Shown piece after piece: positions 17,062-25,248 of a DNA stretch of 64,000 bases. How positions within the stretch are numbered: position 1 is the first letter of the stretch; each line of letters opens with the position of its first letter. The DNA comes from DATKMK01 sp035541895 (GTDB lineage Bacteria; Desulfobacterota; Binatia; HRBIN30; JACQVA1). Below the pieces are notes generated by a model that worked only from the letters and a program-made list of their open reading frames with translations, made no database searches and was not told the DNA's origin. The stretch lies in the NCBI GenBank assembly GCA_035541895.1, contig DATKMK010000109.1:153819-217818 (forward strand). Direction: 5' to 3'. A program made the translations under genes and the position numbers.

Positions 17062-17838
17062 ATGGCACATCGGTCCGAGTTTCTCTCCGTGCGCGATGTG
17101 CGGACCCATCTCATGCACGGCGGGCGCGGCGATCCGCTGCTCGTCATGGCTCCTGAGTTCGGCAGCGGCGTGTGGCACCCGTATCTCGACCGCTTGGCGG
17201 CACACTTTCGCGTGCTCGCCCCCGATCACCTTGGCTTCGGCGAGAGCGAGCGTCCCGAGTGGTTGGATGATGTCGATGACTTGGTCCTGCACTACGTCGA
17301 CTTGCTCGACGCGCTCGAGGTGCCACAGGTGGCGATCCTCGGCACCTCGTTCGGCGGATGGATCGCCGCGGAGTTCGCGGTCGCGCATCCCGAACGCGTG
17401 CGGCACCTGATTCTCGTCGGCGCGGCCGGTCTGAAGATCGACGGGGTGCCGCGCTATGACCTGTTCCTCAATCCGATCGAGGACATCCTTCGGCATCTGT
17501 TCCACGATGAAACGCGCGCCGCGCAACTGTTACCCACCGAGTACGGGCCGGACGTCGTGGTGCACGCCTACCGCGAATCGACGACATTGGCGCGACTCGC
17601 GTGGAATCCGTACCTCTACAACCCGAAGCTGGAGCGCCGGCTCGCGCGTATCAGCGCACCGACACTGGTCGTGTGGGGCGAGCACGACAACTTTCTTCCT
17701 CCAGCGTATGGGCACGCCTACACGCGTGCGATTCCGGGTGCTCGATTGCACACGATTGCCAACTGCGGCCACCTCGTCCCGTTCGAGCAAACGGAACCCT
17801 TCGTGGACGCCGCAGTCGACTTCCTCCTCCGACGATAG
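17062..17838 (+). CDS. Alpha/beta hydrolase
   Basis: 258 aa. Landmarks are LAPDHLGFGESERP, the nucleophile elbow LGTSFGGWIA (Ser near 92), WGEHDNFLPP (acid) and NCGHLVPFEQ (His). The sequence resembles hydrolases that act after ring cleavage in aromatic degradation (MhpC/BphD-like), but that is only a family-level similarity. The gene lies 52 bases after another hydrolase and 33 bases before an LLM oxidoreductase, all on the plus strand. Confidence 0.92.
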   Translation: MAHRSEFLSVRDVRTHLMHGGRGDPLLVMAPEFGSGVWHPYLDRLAAHFRVLAPDHLGFGESERPEWLDDVDDLVLHYVDLLDALEVPQVAILGTSFGGWIAAEFAVAHPERVRHLILVGAAGLKIDGVPRYDLFLNPIEDILRHLFHDETRAAQLLPTEYGPDVVVHAYRESTTLARLAWNPYLYNPKLERRLARISAPTLVVWGEHDNFLPPAYGHAYTRAIPGARLHTIANCGHLVPFEQTEPFVDAAVDFLLRR

Positions 17839-17871
17839 GCGATATGCCATAAGCCGCCGGCGGGTTGCTGC

Positions 17872-19044
17872 ATGCAGTTCTACTACTTTCATCTCATGCC
17901 GTGGCCGGATCTGCCGGCCGACTTTGACCGGCGCTATCCGTCCTCGTGGGTAATGCTGCCCAATCGCATCTACGACCCGCAGCGCGGGCAGCAGCTCTAC
18001 AACGAGTACCTCGACGAACTGGAGCGCGCGGAAGCGCTTGGCTTCGACGGATTGGGCGTCAACGAACATCATCAGAACGCCTACGGCACGATGCCGGCGC
18101 CGAACCTGATGGCGGCGGCGCTCGTGCGGCGAACCCGCACGGCGAAGATCGCGATTCTCGGCAACGGCATCGCGCTGCATGATCATCCGCTGCGGATCGC
18201 CGAAGAGATCGCAATGCTCGACGTGATGTCGGGCGGGCGCATCATCTCGGGCTTCGTGCGCGGCATCGGCTGCGAGTATCTGTCACTCGGCGTGAATCCG
18301 ACCTATTCGCGCGAGCGATTCTACGAGGCGCACGACCTGATCGTGCGGGCGTGGACCGAACCCGGTCCGTTCGCCTTCGAGGGCAAGCACTACCGCGTTC
18401 GCTACGTGAACCCGTGGCCGCGCCCGCTGCAGCAACCCCATCCGCCGATCTGGCTGCCGTCGCAGGGCAGCACCGAAACCATTCGCTTCGCCGTGCAGCG
18501 TCGCTATCCGTTCGTCACCGTCTTCACCGCCTACGCCCACACCAAGCGCTTGCTCGAAGAATACAAAGCCGAAGCCCAACGCGCGGGGTACGTGGCGCCG
18601 CCGGAGCAGATCGGCTTCGCGCTGCCAGTGTACGTCGCGGAAACCGACGCGCGCGCGCGCGAGGAAGCCAAGGCGCACGTCATGTGGCTGTTCCACCGCG
18701 GCTTGAAGATTCCCCCGCACTGGCTGCTGCCGCCCGGCTACGTCACCGAGTCGTCGCTGCGCAAGTTCCTCGCGGCCGAGATGAAGCCGCCGAGCGACTT
18801 GAGCTTCGACGCGCTGGAGCGCGCCGGCTATGTCTTGTTGGGGAGCGCCAGCACCGTGCGAGACCGACTCAAGGAATATTGGAAGGACCTCGGCTTCGGC
18901 CTCTTCATCGGCGGCGGTCGCATCGGCGATATGCCGCACGACAAGGCGAGCAAGAGCCAAGAACTGTTCGCGCGCGATGTCATACCCGCGCTGCGGGCGG
19001 AGTGCGGGTCCGCCCCCTCGCCCTCTGGGAGAGGGTCGAGGTGA
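17872..19044 (+). CDS. LLM-class flavin-dependent oxidoreductase
   Basis: 390 aa. It has the long-form bacterial-luciferase-like layout: MQFYYFHLMPWPDLP, LGFDGLGVNEHHQNAYG, ILGNGIALHDHPLRIAEEIAMLDVMSGGR, and IWLPSQGSTETIRFA. NEHHQNAYG and LDVMSGGRI are hallmarks of FMN-type monooxygenases of this family. The last dozen codons run into a dispersed GC-rich repeat (19013-19047), so the C-terminal SAPSPSGRGSR is repeat-derived. The following FAD oxidoreductase starts 10 bases later. Confidence 0.9.
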   Translation: MQFYYFHLMPWPDLPADFDRRYPSSWVMLPNRIYDPQRGQQLYNEYLDELERAEALGFDGLGVNEHHQNAYGTMPAPNLMAAALVRRTRTAKIAILGNGIALHDHPLRIAEEIAMLDVMSGGRIISGFVRGIGCEYLSLGVNPTYSRERFYEAHDLIVRAWTEPGPFAFEGKHYRVRYVNPWPRPLQQPHPPIWLPSQGSTETIRFAVQRRYPFVTVFTAYAHTKRLLEEYKAEAQRAGYVAPPEQIGFALPVYVAETDARAREEAKAHVMWLFHRGLKIPPHWLLPPGYVTESSLRKFLAAEMKPPSDLSFDALERAGYVLLGSASTVRDRLKEYWKDLGFGLFIGGGRIGDMPHDKASKSQELFARDVIPALRAECGSAPSPSGRGSR

Positions 19045-19047
19045 GGG
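19013..19047 (-). repeat. Dispersed palindromic repeat, copy 1 (CCCTCAC-N6-CCCTCTCCC family)
   Basis: Read on the minus strand this is CCCTCACCTCGA followed by CCCTCTCCCAGAGGGCGAGGG. It closely matches the sequence at 26926-26962. It contains the last codons and stop of the LLM gene and the purine-rich stretch used as ribosome site by the next gene. Confidence 0.75.
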
Positions 19048-19054
19048 CGCCCAA

Positions 19055-20323
19055 GTGATCGACTTCATCGACGAACCGGCGCGTCGCACGCCGGTGTTGG
19101 CCGAGACGCAAGTGCTGGTGGTCGGCGGCGGCTCGGCCGGCGCGGCGGCAGCAATTGCAGCGGCGCGCAACGGCGCCGACGTGATGCTGGTCGAACGCAA
19201 CGGATCGCTCGGTGGTCTCGCCACCGGCGGGTTGATCATATTGCTGCTCACGCTCGACGACGGCGACGGCCATCAGGTCATCGGCGGTTTGTGCCAGGAG
19301 GTCGTCGATCGCTTGAGCGCACGCCGCGCCGCATTCTTTCCAGCGGCGGACACGTGGGGTTCTACCGACGCGCAGCTTGTCGATCGGGCGCGACATTGGG
19401 GTCTGGTGTGGGGCTCGGGACCGCATCGCGTGCGCTACTCGGTGGCGTACGATCCAGAAGAGTTTCGCTTCGCTTTGAACGAGCTGTGCGAAGCCAGCCA
19501 GGTCCGCCTGCTGTTTCATTCGTGGGCCTGCGAAGCATTGCGCGATGGTGATCGAGTGCGCGGCGTGACGTTCCAGAGCAAGTCGGGCCGCTTCGCGATT
19601 CTCGCCGACGTCGTCATCGACAGCACCGGCGACGGCGACATCATCGCGTCGGCCGGCGTTCCCTTCGAGCTGGAGAAAGTACTGCCGTGGCTGTGGTTCC
19701 GCGTGGGCGGCGTAAAGGACGTCGACGCCGCGATCGCCGAAGGGGGCTGGTTCTTCAAGACGATCGGCGCGGATCAGGTGTTGCTGCCGTGGGGCGCAAC
19801 CGATCGCGTGATTCGCAAGATCGACGCGACCGATCCGCGCGACCTCACGCTCGCTGAGGTCGAGTGCCGCAAGAAGGTGATGGAAGCCGTCGATCAACTG
19901 CGCCGCGACCTGCCGCAATTCAGGGACGCGCACCTCTGCGACATCGCGACCCAGCTCGGCATCACCGAAAGCCGGCGGATGATCGGCGAATACGTGTTGA
20001 CGCGCGACGACATTGACAAGCCGCTGCCCGACGTCATCGCGATCACCGGCCACTGGACCAAGTACGGGACGCTGTACTGGATTCCGTATCGTTCCCTGCT
20101 CGCGAAGGAGTACACCAACCTGCTGGCCGCCGGTCGCTGCATCTCGGTCGATCACCGCACCCATCACGCGACCAAGGAGATCCCGTCATGCATGGCGACC
20201 GGCGAAGCCGCCGGCACCGCCGCAGCGCTCGCCGTCGCGCAACGCGTCTCGTTGAAGCACCTCGACGTGGCCGCAGTGCAGCACCGCCTCCGGACAAGCG
20301 GCGCCATCCTGGATGCACAGTAG
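19055..20323 (+). CDS. FAD-dependent oxidoreductase (FAD_oxidored family)
   Basis: 422 aa from GTG at 19055; GAGGG lies about 7 bases upstream and the product then begins a few residues before the FAD dinucleotide motif VLVVGGGSAGAAAAIAAARNGADVMLVER. GSLGGLATGGLI is the flavin-contact loop typical of PF12831, followed by DSTGDGDIIASAG and the C-terminal LLAAGRCISVDHRTHHA ... CMATGEAAGTAAALA. The frame is open further upstream inside the LLM gene but there is no reason to start there. The stop codon TAG lies within a REP-like palindrome at 20320-20343. The substrate is unknown. Confidence 0.88.
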   Translation: MIDFIDEPARRTPVLAETQVLVVGGGSAGAAAAIAAARNGADVMLVERNGSLGGLATGGLIILLLTLDDGDGHQVIGGLCQEVVDRLSARRAAFFPAADTWGSTDAQLVDRARHWGLVWGSGPHRVRYSVAYDPEEFRFALNELCEASQVRLLFHSWACEALRDGDRVRGVTFQSKSGRFAILADVVIDSTGDGDIIASAGVPFELEKVLPWLWFRVGGVKDVDAAIAEGGWFFKTIGADQVLLPWGATDRVIRKIDATDPRDLTLAEVECRKKVMEAVDQLRRDLPQFRDAHLCDIATQLGITESRRMIGEYVLTRDDIDKPLPDVIAITGHWTKYGTLYWIPYRSLLAKEYTNLLAAGRCISVDHRTHHATKEIPSCMATGEAAGTAAALAVAQRVSLKHLDVAAVQHRLRTSGAILDAQ

Positions 20324-20343
20324 GGGCGCACGACCGTGCGCCC
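20320..20343 (+). repeat. REP-like GTAG palindrome, copy R1
   Basis: GTAGGGGC, then stem GCAC, loop GACC, stem GTGC, then GCCC. The outer GGGC pairs with GCCC and the inner GCAC with GTGC (8 bp). The GTAG foot supplies the stop codon of the FAD oxidoreductase gene. Confidence 0.75.
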
Positions 20344-20350
20344 TCCTCGG

Positions 20351-21553
20351 TTACCACGGACGACTGCGCGCCCGGCCGACCTGCAACTTCTGGCGTGCGG
20401 TGATCGCGTCGAGCGCCGCGCGGGCATGTCCCGCGACTTCCGGCGATGGATCGCAATCGAGCGCATCGAGAAAATGCTGGTAGGCGGGCGCAGGTTGATC
20501 GAGATCCTCGAGTTGCACCAAGCCGGCGCCGAGATGCGCCGCGGCGGCATCGGGGCCGCTTGGACGATCGCGCAGCGCGCGGCGATACACCGCGAGCGCC
20601 GCGTCGCTGTGGCCCTGCTGGCGCAGCCATTCGGCCAGCGCCAGCGACTCAGTTGGCGCGAGCAAACCTCGCGTCGCTTCGGGAGCAAGATGGAAGTACG
20701 CCGCTGCCGCCTCAGCGAATCGCCCGGCAACGATGGCACCGCGAATCAGCTCGGCTGGAGTTCCAGTCGCTTCAACCTCGGCGCGCCGAAACTCGCGCGG
20801 ACGTCCTCTCACTTCACGCCGGTCCATCCACCATGCGATCGCTAGTCCGGCGATAAAGCCGCCGATGTGGGCGCCGTACGCGACCCCGCCTCCATCCATC
20901 CCGCGAGTGAGCAGAAACGGCAACAGATTGTCCGCGATGAGGAACAAGCCCAACACGAAGCGCGCCGGCACCGTGATCACGTCCATGAAGAACGGGAAGA
21001 ACATGAACAACAGCCGCACCGTGTTGCGTGGAAACCAGAGGAAGTAGAAGCCCAGCACGCCGGAGATTGCGCCCGACGCGCCGACCAGCGGCATCGATGA
21101 GGTGGGCGCGAACGCGGTGTGAAACACCGTCGCCGCGACGCCGGTGCCGAGATAGGCCAACAAATAGCGAATCCGCCCGAGACGGTATTCGACGTTGTCG
21201 CCGTAGATCCACAGGAACAACATGTTGCCGGCGAGATGCAGGAAGCCGCCGTGCAAGAACAGCGAGGTCACCAAACTGACCGCATCGGGAGCCGCGGGAC
21301 GGAAACCATAGTGGAACACGAACAGATCGTACGCCGACACCTGCGCCAGAATCTCTTCCATCGGCACCGGTCGGCGCAGATTGGCCGAGATCACCCGCAG
21401 ATACTCGCTCAAGATCGGATCGCTCAGATCCGGCGCCGTGAAGCTCAACGGCAACGAGATCAAGACGTACACCGCAACGTTCGCCGCGATCAACGCGTAG
21501 GTCACGAACGGCACGCCGCGCGGATTGGGCGCGTCGCCCAACGGGATGATCAT
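20351..21553 (-). CDS. Rhomboid-family intramembrane serine protease with C-terminal TPR-like region
   Basis: 400 aa from the ATG at 21553, just after GGGAGAGGGG; the upstream part of the open frame has no ribosome site. The rhomboid core has HLAGNMLFLWIYGDN, the catalytic Ser in LVGASGAISGVLGFY and the catalytic His in GAHIGGFIAG; the GxSG/AH dyad is complete. The last 130 or so residues are soluble and helical (LAEWLRQQGHSDAALAVYRRALRDRP), resembling two TPR units. The TPR part may recruit substrates (inference). It is divergent from the acyl-CoA dehydrogenase pair. Confidence 0.9.
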   Translation of the reverse strand: MIIPLGDAPNPRGVPFVTYALIAANVAVYVLISLPLSFTAPDLSDPILSEYLRVISANLRRPVPMEEILAQVSAYDLFVFHYGFRPAAPDAVSLVTSLFLHGGFLHLAGNMLFLWIYGDNVEYRLGRIRYLLAYLGTGVAATVFHTAFAPTSSMPLVGASGAISGVLGFYFLWFPRNTVRLLFMFFPFFMDVITVPARFVLGLFLIADNLLPFLLTRGMDGGGVAYGAHIGGFIAGLAIAWWMDRREVRGRPREFRRAEVEATGTPAELIRGAIVAGRFAEAAAAYFHLAPEATRGLLAPTESLALAEWLRQQGHSDAALAVYRRALRDRPSGPDAAAAHLGAGLVQLEDLDQPAPAYQHFLDALDCDPSPEVAGHARAALDAITARQKLQVGRARSRPW

Positions 21554-21597
21554 GCTGCCCCTCTCCCACAGGCCGGCGGGACCTTCAACCCACGAAC

Positions 21598-21636
21598 GCC
21601 AGTCACTGGCACTGGCACCGACACCGGTCACCACCC
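21598..21636 (-). repeat. Degenerate GGTGACTGG-type short repeats
   Basis: On the minus strand the region reads as successive GGTGACCGG, TGTCGGTGCCAG and TGCCAGTGACTGGC blocks. The same words recur at 59023-59064, and in scrambled order at 60561-60592. It lies in the gap between the rhomboid and acyl-CoA dehydrogenase starts. Confidence 0.5.
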
Positions 21637-21705
21637 ACCCCTTGCCGTTCGGCGCGCGCTCAACTAACAAGCGTTCGCAACGCACTCACGAAGGGGATCT
21701 CGCCG

Positions 21706-22932
21706 ATGGATCTGAGTTACAGCGCCGAGTACGAAGAGTTCCGCAATCAGGTGCGACAGTTCTTGCACGAGAACTGGCGGCCCGAAGACGCCGACGCCGG
21801 ACCGCCGCCCGACAGCCAAGCGGCCTTGATGGGTGCGGTCATCCGCACCGACGAGCGCGCGACCCAGTTTCGCTTGAAGGCGATCGAGCGCGGCTATCTC
21901 TACCGCCACGTGCCCAAGCGCTACGGCGGCGGCGAGCAACCGCCCAACGCCCTAAAGGCGCAGATCATCGCCGACGAGTTCCGCAAAGCCAAAGCCCCGG
22001 GTGAGATGATCGGCCAGGGCGCCAGCATGCTGGTGCCGACGCTGGTCGAGCATGGCACCGAAGAACAAAAGCAGTTCTTCGTCCGCGACACGTTGCTGGG
22101 CAAGATCATGTGGTGCCAGGGCTACAGCGAGCCGGGATCGGGCAGCGACCTCGCCTCGCTACGCACGCGCGGCGTGCTCGACGGCGATCACTGGGTGATC
22201 AACGGACAGAAGATTTGGACCTCCAACGCCGACACGTCGCATTGGATGTTCTGCTTGGTGCGCACCGAACCCGATGCGCCCAAGCACGACGGCATCAGCT
22301 ACATCCTCATCGACATGAAGACGCCCGGCCTCGACGTGCGGCCGTTGCGGCAGATGACCGGCGACGCCGACTTCAACGAAGTGTTCTTCGACAACGTGCG
22401 CGTGCCGGCGCAAAACATCGTCGGCAAACGCGGCCAAGGCTGGATCGTCAGCCGCTCCACGCTGAAGCACGAGCGCGCGCTCATCGGCGGCTCGCTGATG
22501 CACCGCCGCACGTTCGATGGACTGGCGATGTTGGCGCAGGCGGTCAACTTGCGCGGCGAGCCGGCGATCAAGAATCCGGCGATCCGCAACCGCATGGTCG
22601 AGGTCGAATCGAAATTGCTGGCGCTCGAGTACAATCAGTACCGTTTGCTGACGATGGGGGCGCGCGGCGAAGATCCCGGCCTCGCCGGCATGGTCACCAA
22701 GCTCTACGGCACGCAGCTCAGTTACGACATCGCTCGGCTGGCGATGGACGTGCTTGCCGACCGCGGCCTGATGGCCCCGGGCGAAGGCAGCGCGCCGGCG
22801 ATGGGCATGTTCCTCACCGCGTACATGTGGTCGCTCGGCGTCCTGATCGCGGGCGGCACCGCCAACATCCAACGCAACGTCATCGGCGAACGCGGCCTCG
22901 GCTTGCCGCGGGACGCGGCGACGAAGAGGTAG
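21706..22932 (+). CDS. Acyl-CoA dehydrogenase (first of a pair)
   Basis: 408 aa. Landmarks are YLYRHVPKRYGGGEQP, WCQGYSEPGSGSDLASLRTRG (FAD-binding signature), WVINGQKIWTSNAD, and the helical C-terminal domain ending IGGTANIQRNVIGERGLGLPRD-like (AGGTANIQRN). The catalytic base cannot be placed with confidence. The gene immediately downstream encodes a second, shorter dehydrogenase (24 bases to its ATG). This arrangement is known for heteromeric alpha2beta2 enzymes acting on bulky CoA esters such as steroid side chains. Complex formation is inference. Confidence 0.93.
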   Translation: MDLSYSAEYEEFRNQVRQFLHENWRPEDADAGPPPDSQAALMGAVIRTDERATQFRLKAIERGYLYRHVPKRYGGGEQPPNALKAQIIADEFRKAKAPGEMIGQGASMLVPTLVEHGTEEQKQFFVRDTLLGKIMWCQGYSEPGSGSDLASLRTRGVLDGDHWVINGQKIWTSNADTSHWMFCLVRTEPDAPKHDGISYILIDMKTPGLDVRPLRQMTGDADFNEVFFDNVRVPAQNIVGKRGQGWIVSRSTLKHERALIGGSLMHRRTFDGLAMLAQAVNLRGEPAIKNPAIRNRMVEVESKLLALEYNQYRLLTMGARGEDPGLAGMVTKLYGTQLSYDIARLAMDVLADRGLMAPGEGSAPAMGMFLTAYMWSLGVLIAGGTANIQRNVIGERGLGLPRDAATKR

Positions 22933-22956
22933 ACAAGGCGAGCGAAGGGTTTGCAA

Positions 22957-24045
22957 ATGGATTTCGGACTCTCATCTGATCAATTGATGTTGAAAGACAC
23001 CATCAAGCGCTTTCTCGACGAGCAGTGCCCGACGACTCGGGTACGCGCGATCATGGAGAGCGACAGCGGCCACGACCCGAAGTTGTGGAACGGCTTGGCG
23101 GAGTTGGGCATAACGGGCCTGATCATCCCGACCGCACAGGGCGGCTCGGGACTCGAACTGCTCGACCTCGCGCTCGCTGCGGAGGAACTCGGCTATGCCG
23201 CGTGTCCCGGGCCGTTCCTCGGCTCATCGCTGGCGACGGTCGCATTGGTCGAAGGCGGAGATGCCGCGCAGCGCGAGCAGTGGCTGCCCAAGATCGCCGC
23301 GGGCAAAGCGCTCGCCACCATTGCGATTGGTGAAGAGGACAGCCGTTGGGATCCGGCGATGCTCACCGCCAAAGTCGTCGACGGCAAGCTGTCCGGAGCG
23401 AAGCCGCTGGTGCCTTACGCGTCGAGCGCCGATGTCTTCATCGTCGCGGCGCACGGCGACGATGGGCCGGGGCTGTGGTTGGTCGAGCGCGGCGCGCCCG
23501 GCATTGAGATCAATACGCTGAAGCTCATCGACATGACTCGTCATGTCGAATCGGTGACCTTCCGCAATACACCCGCGACGGCGCTCGGGGGTGCGAAGAC
23601 GGCGTTGCAGCGCACAATCGATGCTGGCTGCATATTGATCGCCGCCGACGCGTACGGTGGATCACGCCGCTGCCTGAGCATGACGGTCGACTACGCGATG
23701 CAGCGCGAACAGTTCGGTCAGAAGATCGCCGCGTTCCAAGCGGTGAAGCACCAGCTCGCCAATCTCGCCTCCGAAATCGAACCGTCGCTGTCGCTGTACT
23801 GGTACGCCGCGCACGCCTTCGATCACATCAGAGACCAGTCGGAGCGCCACGCCGCGATCGCGAAGGCGCACCTGAGCGATCTCTTCGATCGGGCGACGCG
23901 CGACTGCACCGAGCTGCACGGCGGAATCGGCTTCACCTGGGAATTCGATTTGCACCTGTGGTTCCGCCGCGCCGTATTCGATCGCGGCTTCCTCGGCGAA
24001 GCCAACTACCATCGCGAGCGCGCCGCGAAGCTCGCGGGGTGGTAG
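22957..24045 (+). CDS. Acyl-CoA dehydrogenase (second of a pair)
   Basis: 362 aa from the ATG at 22957, which has AAGGG 7 bases upstream (a TTG at 22951 is also in frame). It starts MDFGLSSDQLMLKDTIKRFLDEQ, has LIIPTAQGGSGLELLDLALAAEELG, and the middle FAD region is weaker than in its partner (AIGEEDSRWDPAM). The C-terminal TELHGGIGFTWEFDLHLWFRRA carries the Glu expected to act as base in this branch. The pairing of a subunit with a canonical FAD motif and one with GGIGFTWE suggests a shared active site, as in actinobacterial FadE heterotetramers (inference). Confidence 0.92.
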   Translation: MDFGLSSDQLMLKDTIKRFLDEQCPTTRVRAIMESDSGHDPKLWNGLAELGITGLIIPTAQGGSGLELLDLALAAEELGYAACPGPFLGSSLATVALVEGGDAAQREQWLPKIAAGKALATIAIGEEDSRWDPAMLTAKVVDGKLSGAKPLVPYASSADVFIVAAHGDDGPGLWLVERGAPGIEINTLKLIDMTRHVESVTFRNTPATALGGAKTALQRTIDAGCILIAADAYGGSRRCLSMTVDYAMQREQFGQKIAAFQAVKHQLANLASEIEPSLSLYWYAAHAFDHIRDQSERHAAIAKAHLSDLFDRATRDCTELHGGIGFTWEFDLHLWFRRAVFDRGFLGEANYHRERAAKLAGW

Positions 24046-24051
24046 GGCGGA

Positions 24052-24077
24052 GGGCAGGCACAGGGGCCTGCCCCTAC
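24052..24077 (-). repeat. REP-like GTAG palindrome, copy R2 (left half of an inverted pair)
   Basis: On the minus strand: GTAGGGGC, stem AGGC, loop CCCTGT, stem GCCT, then GCCC. It faces copy R3 on the plus strand 12 bases away. Confidence 0.75.
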
Positions 24078-24089
24078 AATCGAGGTCGG

Positions 24090-24115
24090 GTAGGGGCAAC
24101 CGCCCGTGGTTGCCC
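24090..24115 (+). repeat. REP-like GTAG palindrome, copy R3 (right half of an inverted pair)
   Basis: GTAGGGGC, stem AACC, loop GCCCGT, stem GGTT, then GCCC. Together with R2 it forms a REPIN-like inverted doublet of 64 bases in the gap before the amidohydrolase gene. Confidence 0.75.
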
Positions 24116-24132
24116 TTTGACAGCACGGATAA

Positions 24133-24957
24133 ATGGCTGACGACGCGGACATTCGCGCCATCGACTGTTGGGTGAACCCACTGACGCCGGAGAACGCGGG
24201 CGGCGAGCCGGCGTTTCTGCGCACGGTCGCGCGCGACTACTTTCATCGCGAGGCAGTGCTCAAGGGCACGCCTCTCGATGAGATGGTGGCGATGATGGAA
24301 GCCGCGGGCATCGAGGGCGCCTTGCTCACCATCAATGCCGCCGATCCAAAACCGTTCGCCGAGATGGCCGCGAAGTATCCCGGACGCTTTTTGCTGTCGG
24401 CGATGATCGATCCGATGCAGGGCATGGAAGCGGTGCGGCAGATCGATCGGCTCGTCAAAGACTACGACGTTCGGCTGATACGCATGGTGCCGTTCCTGTT
24501 CAACCGGCCGCCGAACGACAAGGTCTGCTATCCGATCTACGCCAAGTGCATCGAGCTGGGCGTTGCGGTATCGGTCAACACCGGTATCCCCGGCCCGCCG
24601 ATGCCTGCCGAGCCGCAGCGGCCGATCTACCTCGACGAAGTCTGTCTCTTCCTTCCCGAGCTGGTGCTGATCATGGCGCACGGCGCCGATCCGTGGTGGG
24701 GCGAAGCGATCCGCTTCATGCTGAAGTATCCCAACCTCTACATGATGACGTCGGCGTATCTTCCGAAGTACCTGCCGCAGGAACTCATCCAGTTCATGAA
24801 CACGCGCGGCCAAGACAAGGTGATGTTCGCCACCGACTTCCCGTTCCTGCCGTTCGACCGCGCGATCGAGAGCGCGAAGGCGCTGCCCTTCCGCGAAGGC
24901 GTGCTGCAGAAGTATCTGCGCGACAACGCGCGTCGCGTGTTCAAGTGGACGAGTTGA
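24133..24957 (+). CDS. Amidohydrolase-family (PF04909-like) protein
   Basis: 274 aa TIM-barrel-type protein. The conserved pieces are LIMAHGADPWWGEAI (metal His), LYMMTSAYLPKY and FATDFPFLPFDRAI (catalytic Asp), with RRVFKW at the end; these are typical of ACMSD-like decarboxylases and lactonases. The N-terminal HxH that normally binds zinc is not present: the equivalent strand reads RAIDCWVNPLTPE. The enzyme may therefore bind metal differently or act without it. It follows the acyl-CoA dehydrogenase pair on the same strand after the REP-like pair. Substrate unknown. Confidence 0.82.
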   Translation: MADDADIRAIDCWVNPLTPENAGGEPAFLRTVARDYFHREAVLKGTPLDEMVAMMEAAGIEGALLTINAADPKPFAEMAAKYPGRFLLSAMIDPMQGMEAVRQIDRLVKDYDVRLIRMVPFLFNRPPNDKVCYPIYAKCIELGVAVSVNTGIPGPPMPAEPQRPIYLDEVCLFLPELVLIMAHGADPWWGEAIRFMLKYPNLYMMTSAYLPKYLPQELIQFMNTRGQDKVMFATDFPFLPFDRAIESAKALPFREGVLQKYLRDNARRVFKWTS

Positions 24958-24999
24958 GCATGGCTTGCCTGACGATGATAGCGTGATATCAGATCAATC

Positions 25000-25248
25000 A
25001 TGGCACAGTTGGTGGTAAGAAATCTGGAACAAGGCGTAAAGTCTCGCCTGCAGCGCCGAGCGAATCGTCACGGGCGCAGCATGGAAGAAGAGGTGCGCGA
25101 TATCTTGCGTAACGCGGTCACCGGCGGGGGGCGCAAGGCTGTACCGCTCGGCAGCCGTCTCCGAGCGCGCTTTGCTCGCATCGGGTTGGATACGGACATC
25201 ACGGAGTGGCATGGCTACCCAGCCCGCAGCGCGCCTTTGAAGCGATGA
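25000..25248 (+). CDS. FitA-like ribbon-helix-helix antitoxin
   Basis: 82 aa. The N-terminus MAQLVVRNLEQGVKSRLQRR followed by GRSMEEEVRDILRNAV is the Arc/MetJ ribbon-helix-helix fold of FitA. It should bind the toxin through its C-terminal tail and repress the operon. Its TGA overlaps the toxin ATG (ATGA at 25245-25248), which couples synthesis of the two proteins. The usual operator would lie just upstream of 25000; the sequence there (GTGATATCAGATCAATC) has a partial inverted GATATC that might contribute. Confidence 0.9.
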   Translation: MAQLVVRNLEQGVKSRLQRRANRHGRSMEEEVRDILRNAVTGGGRKAVPLGSRLRARFARIGLDTDITEWHGYPARSAPLKR

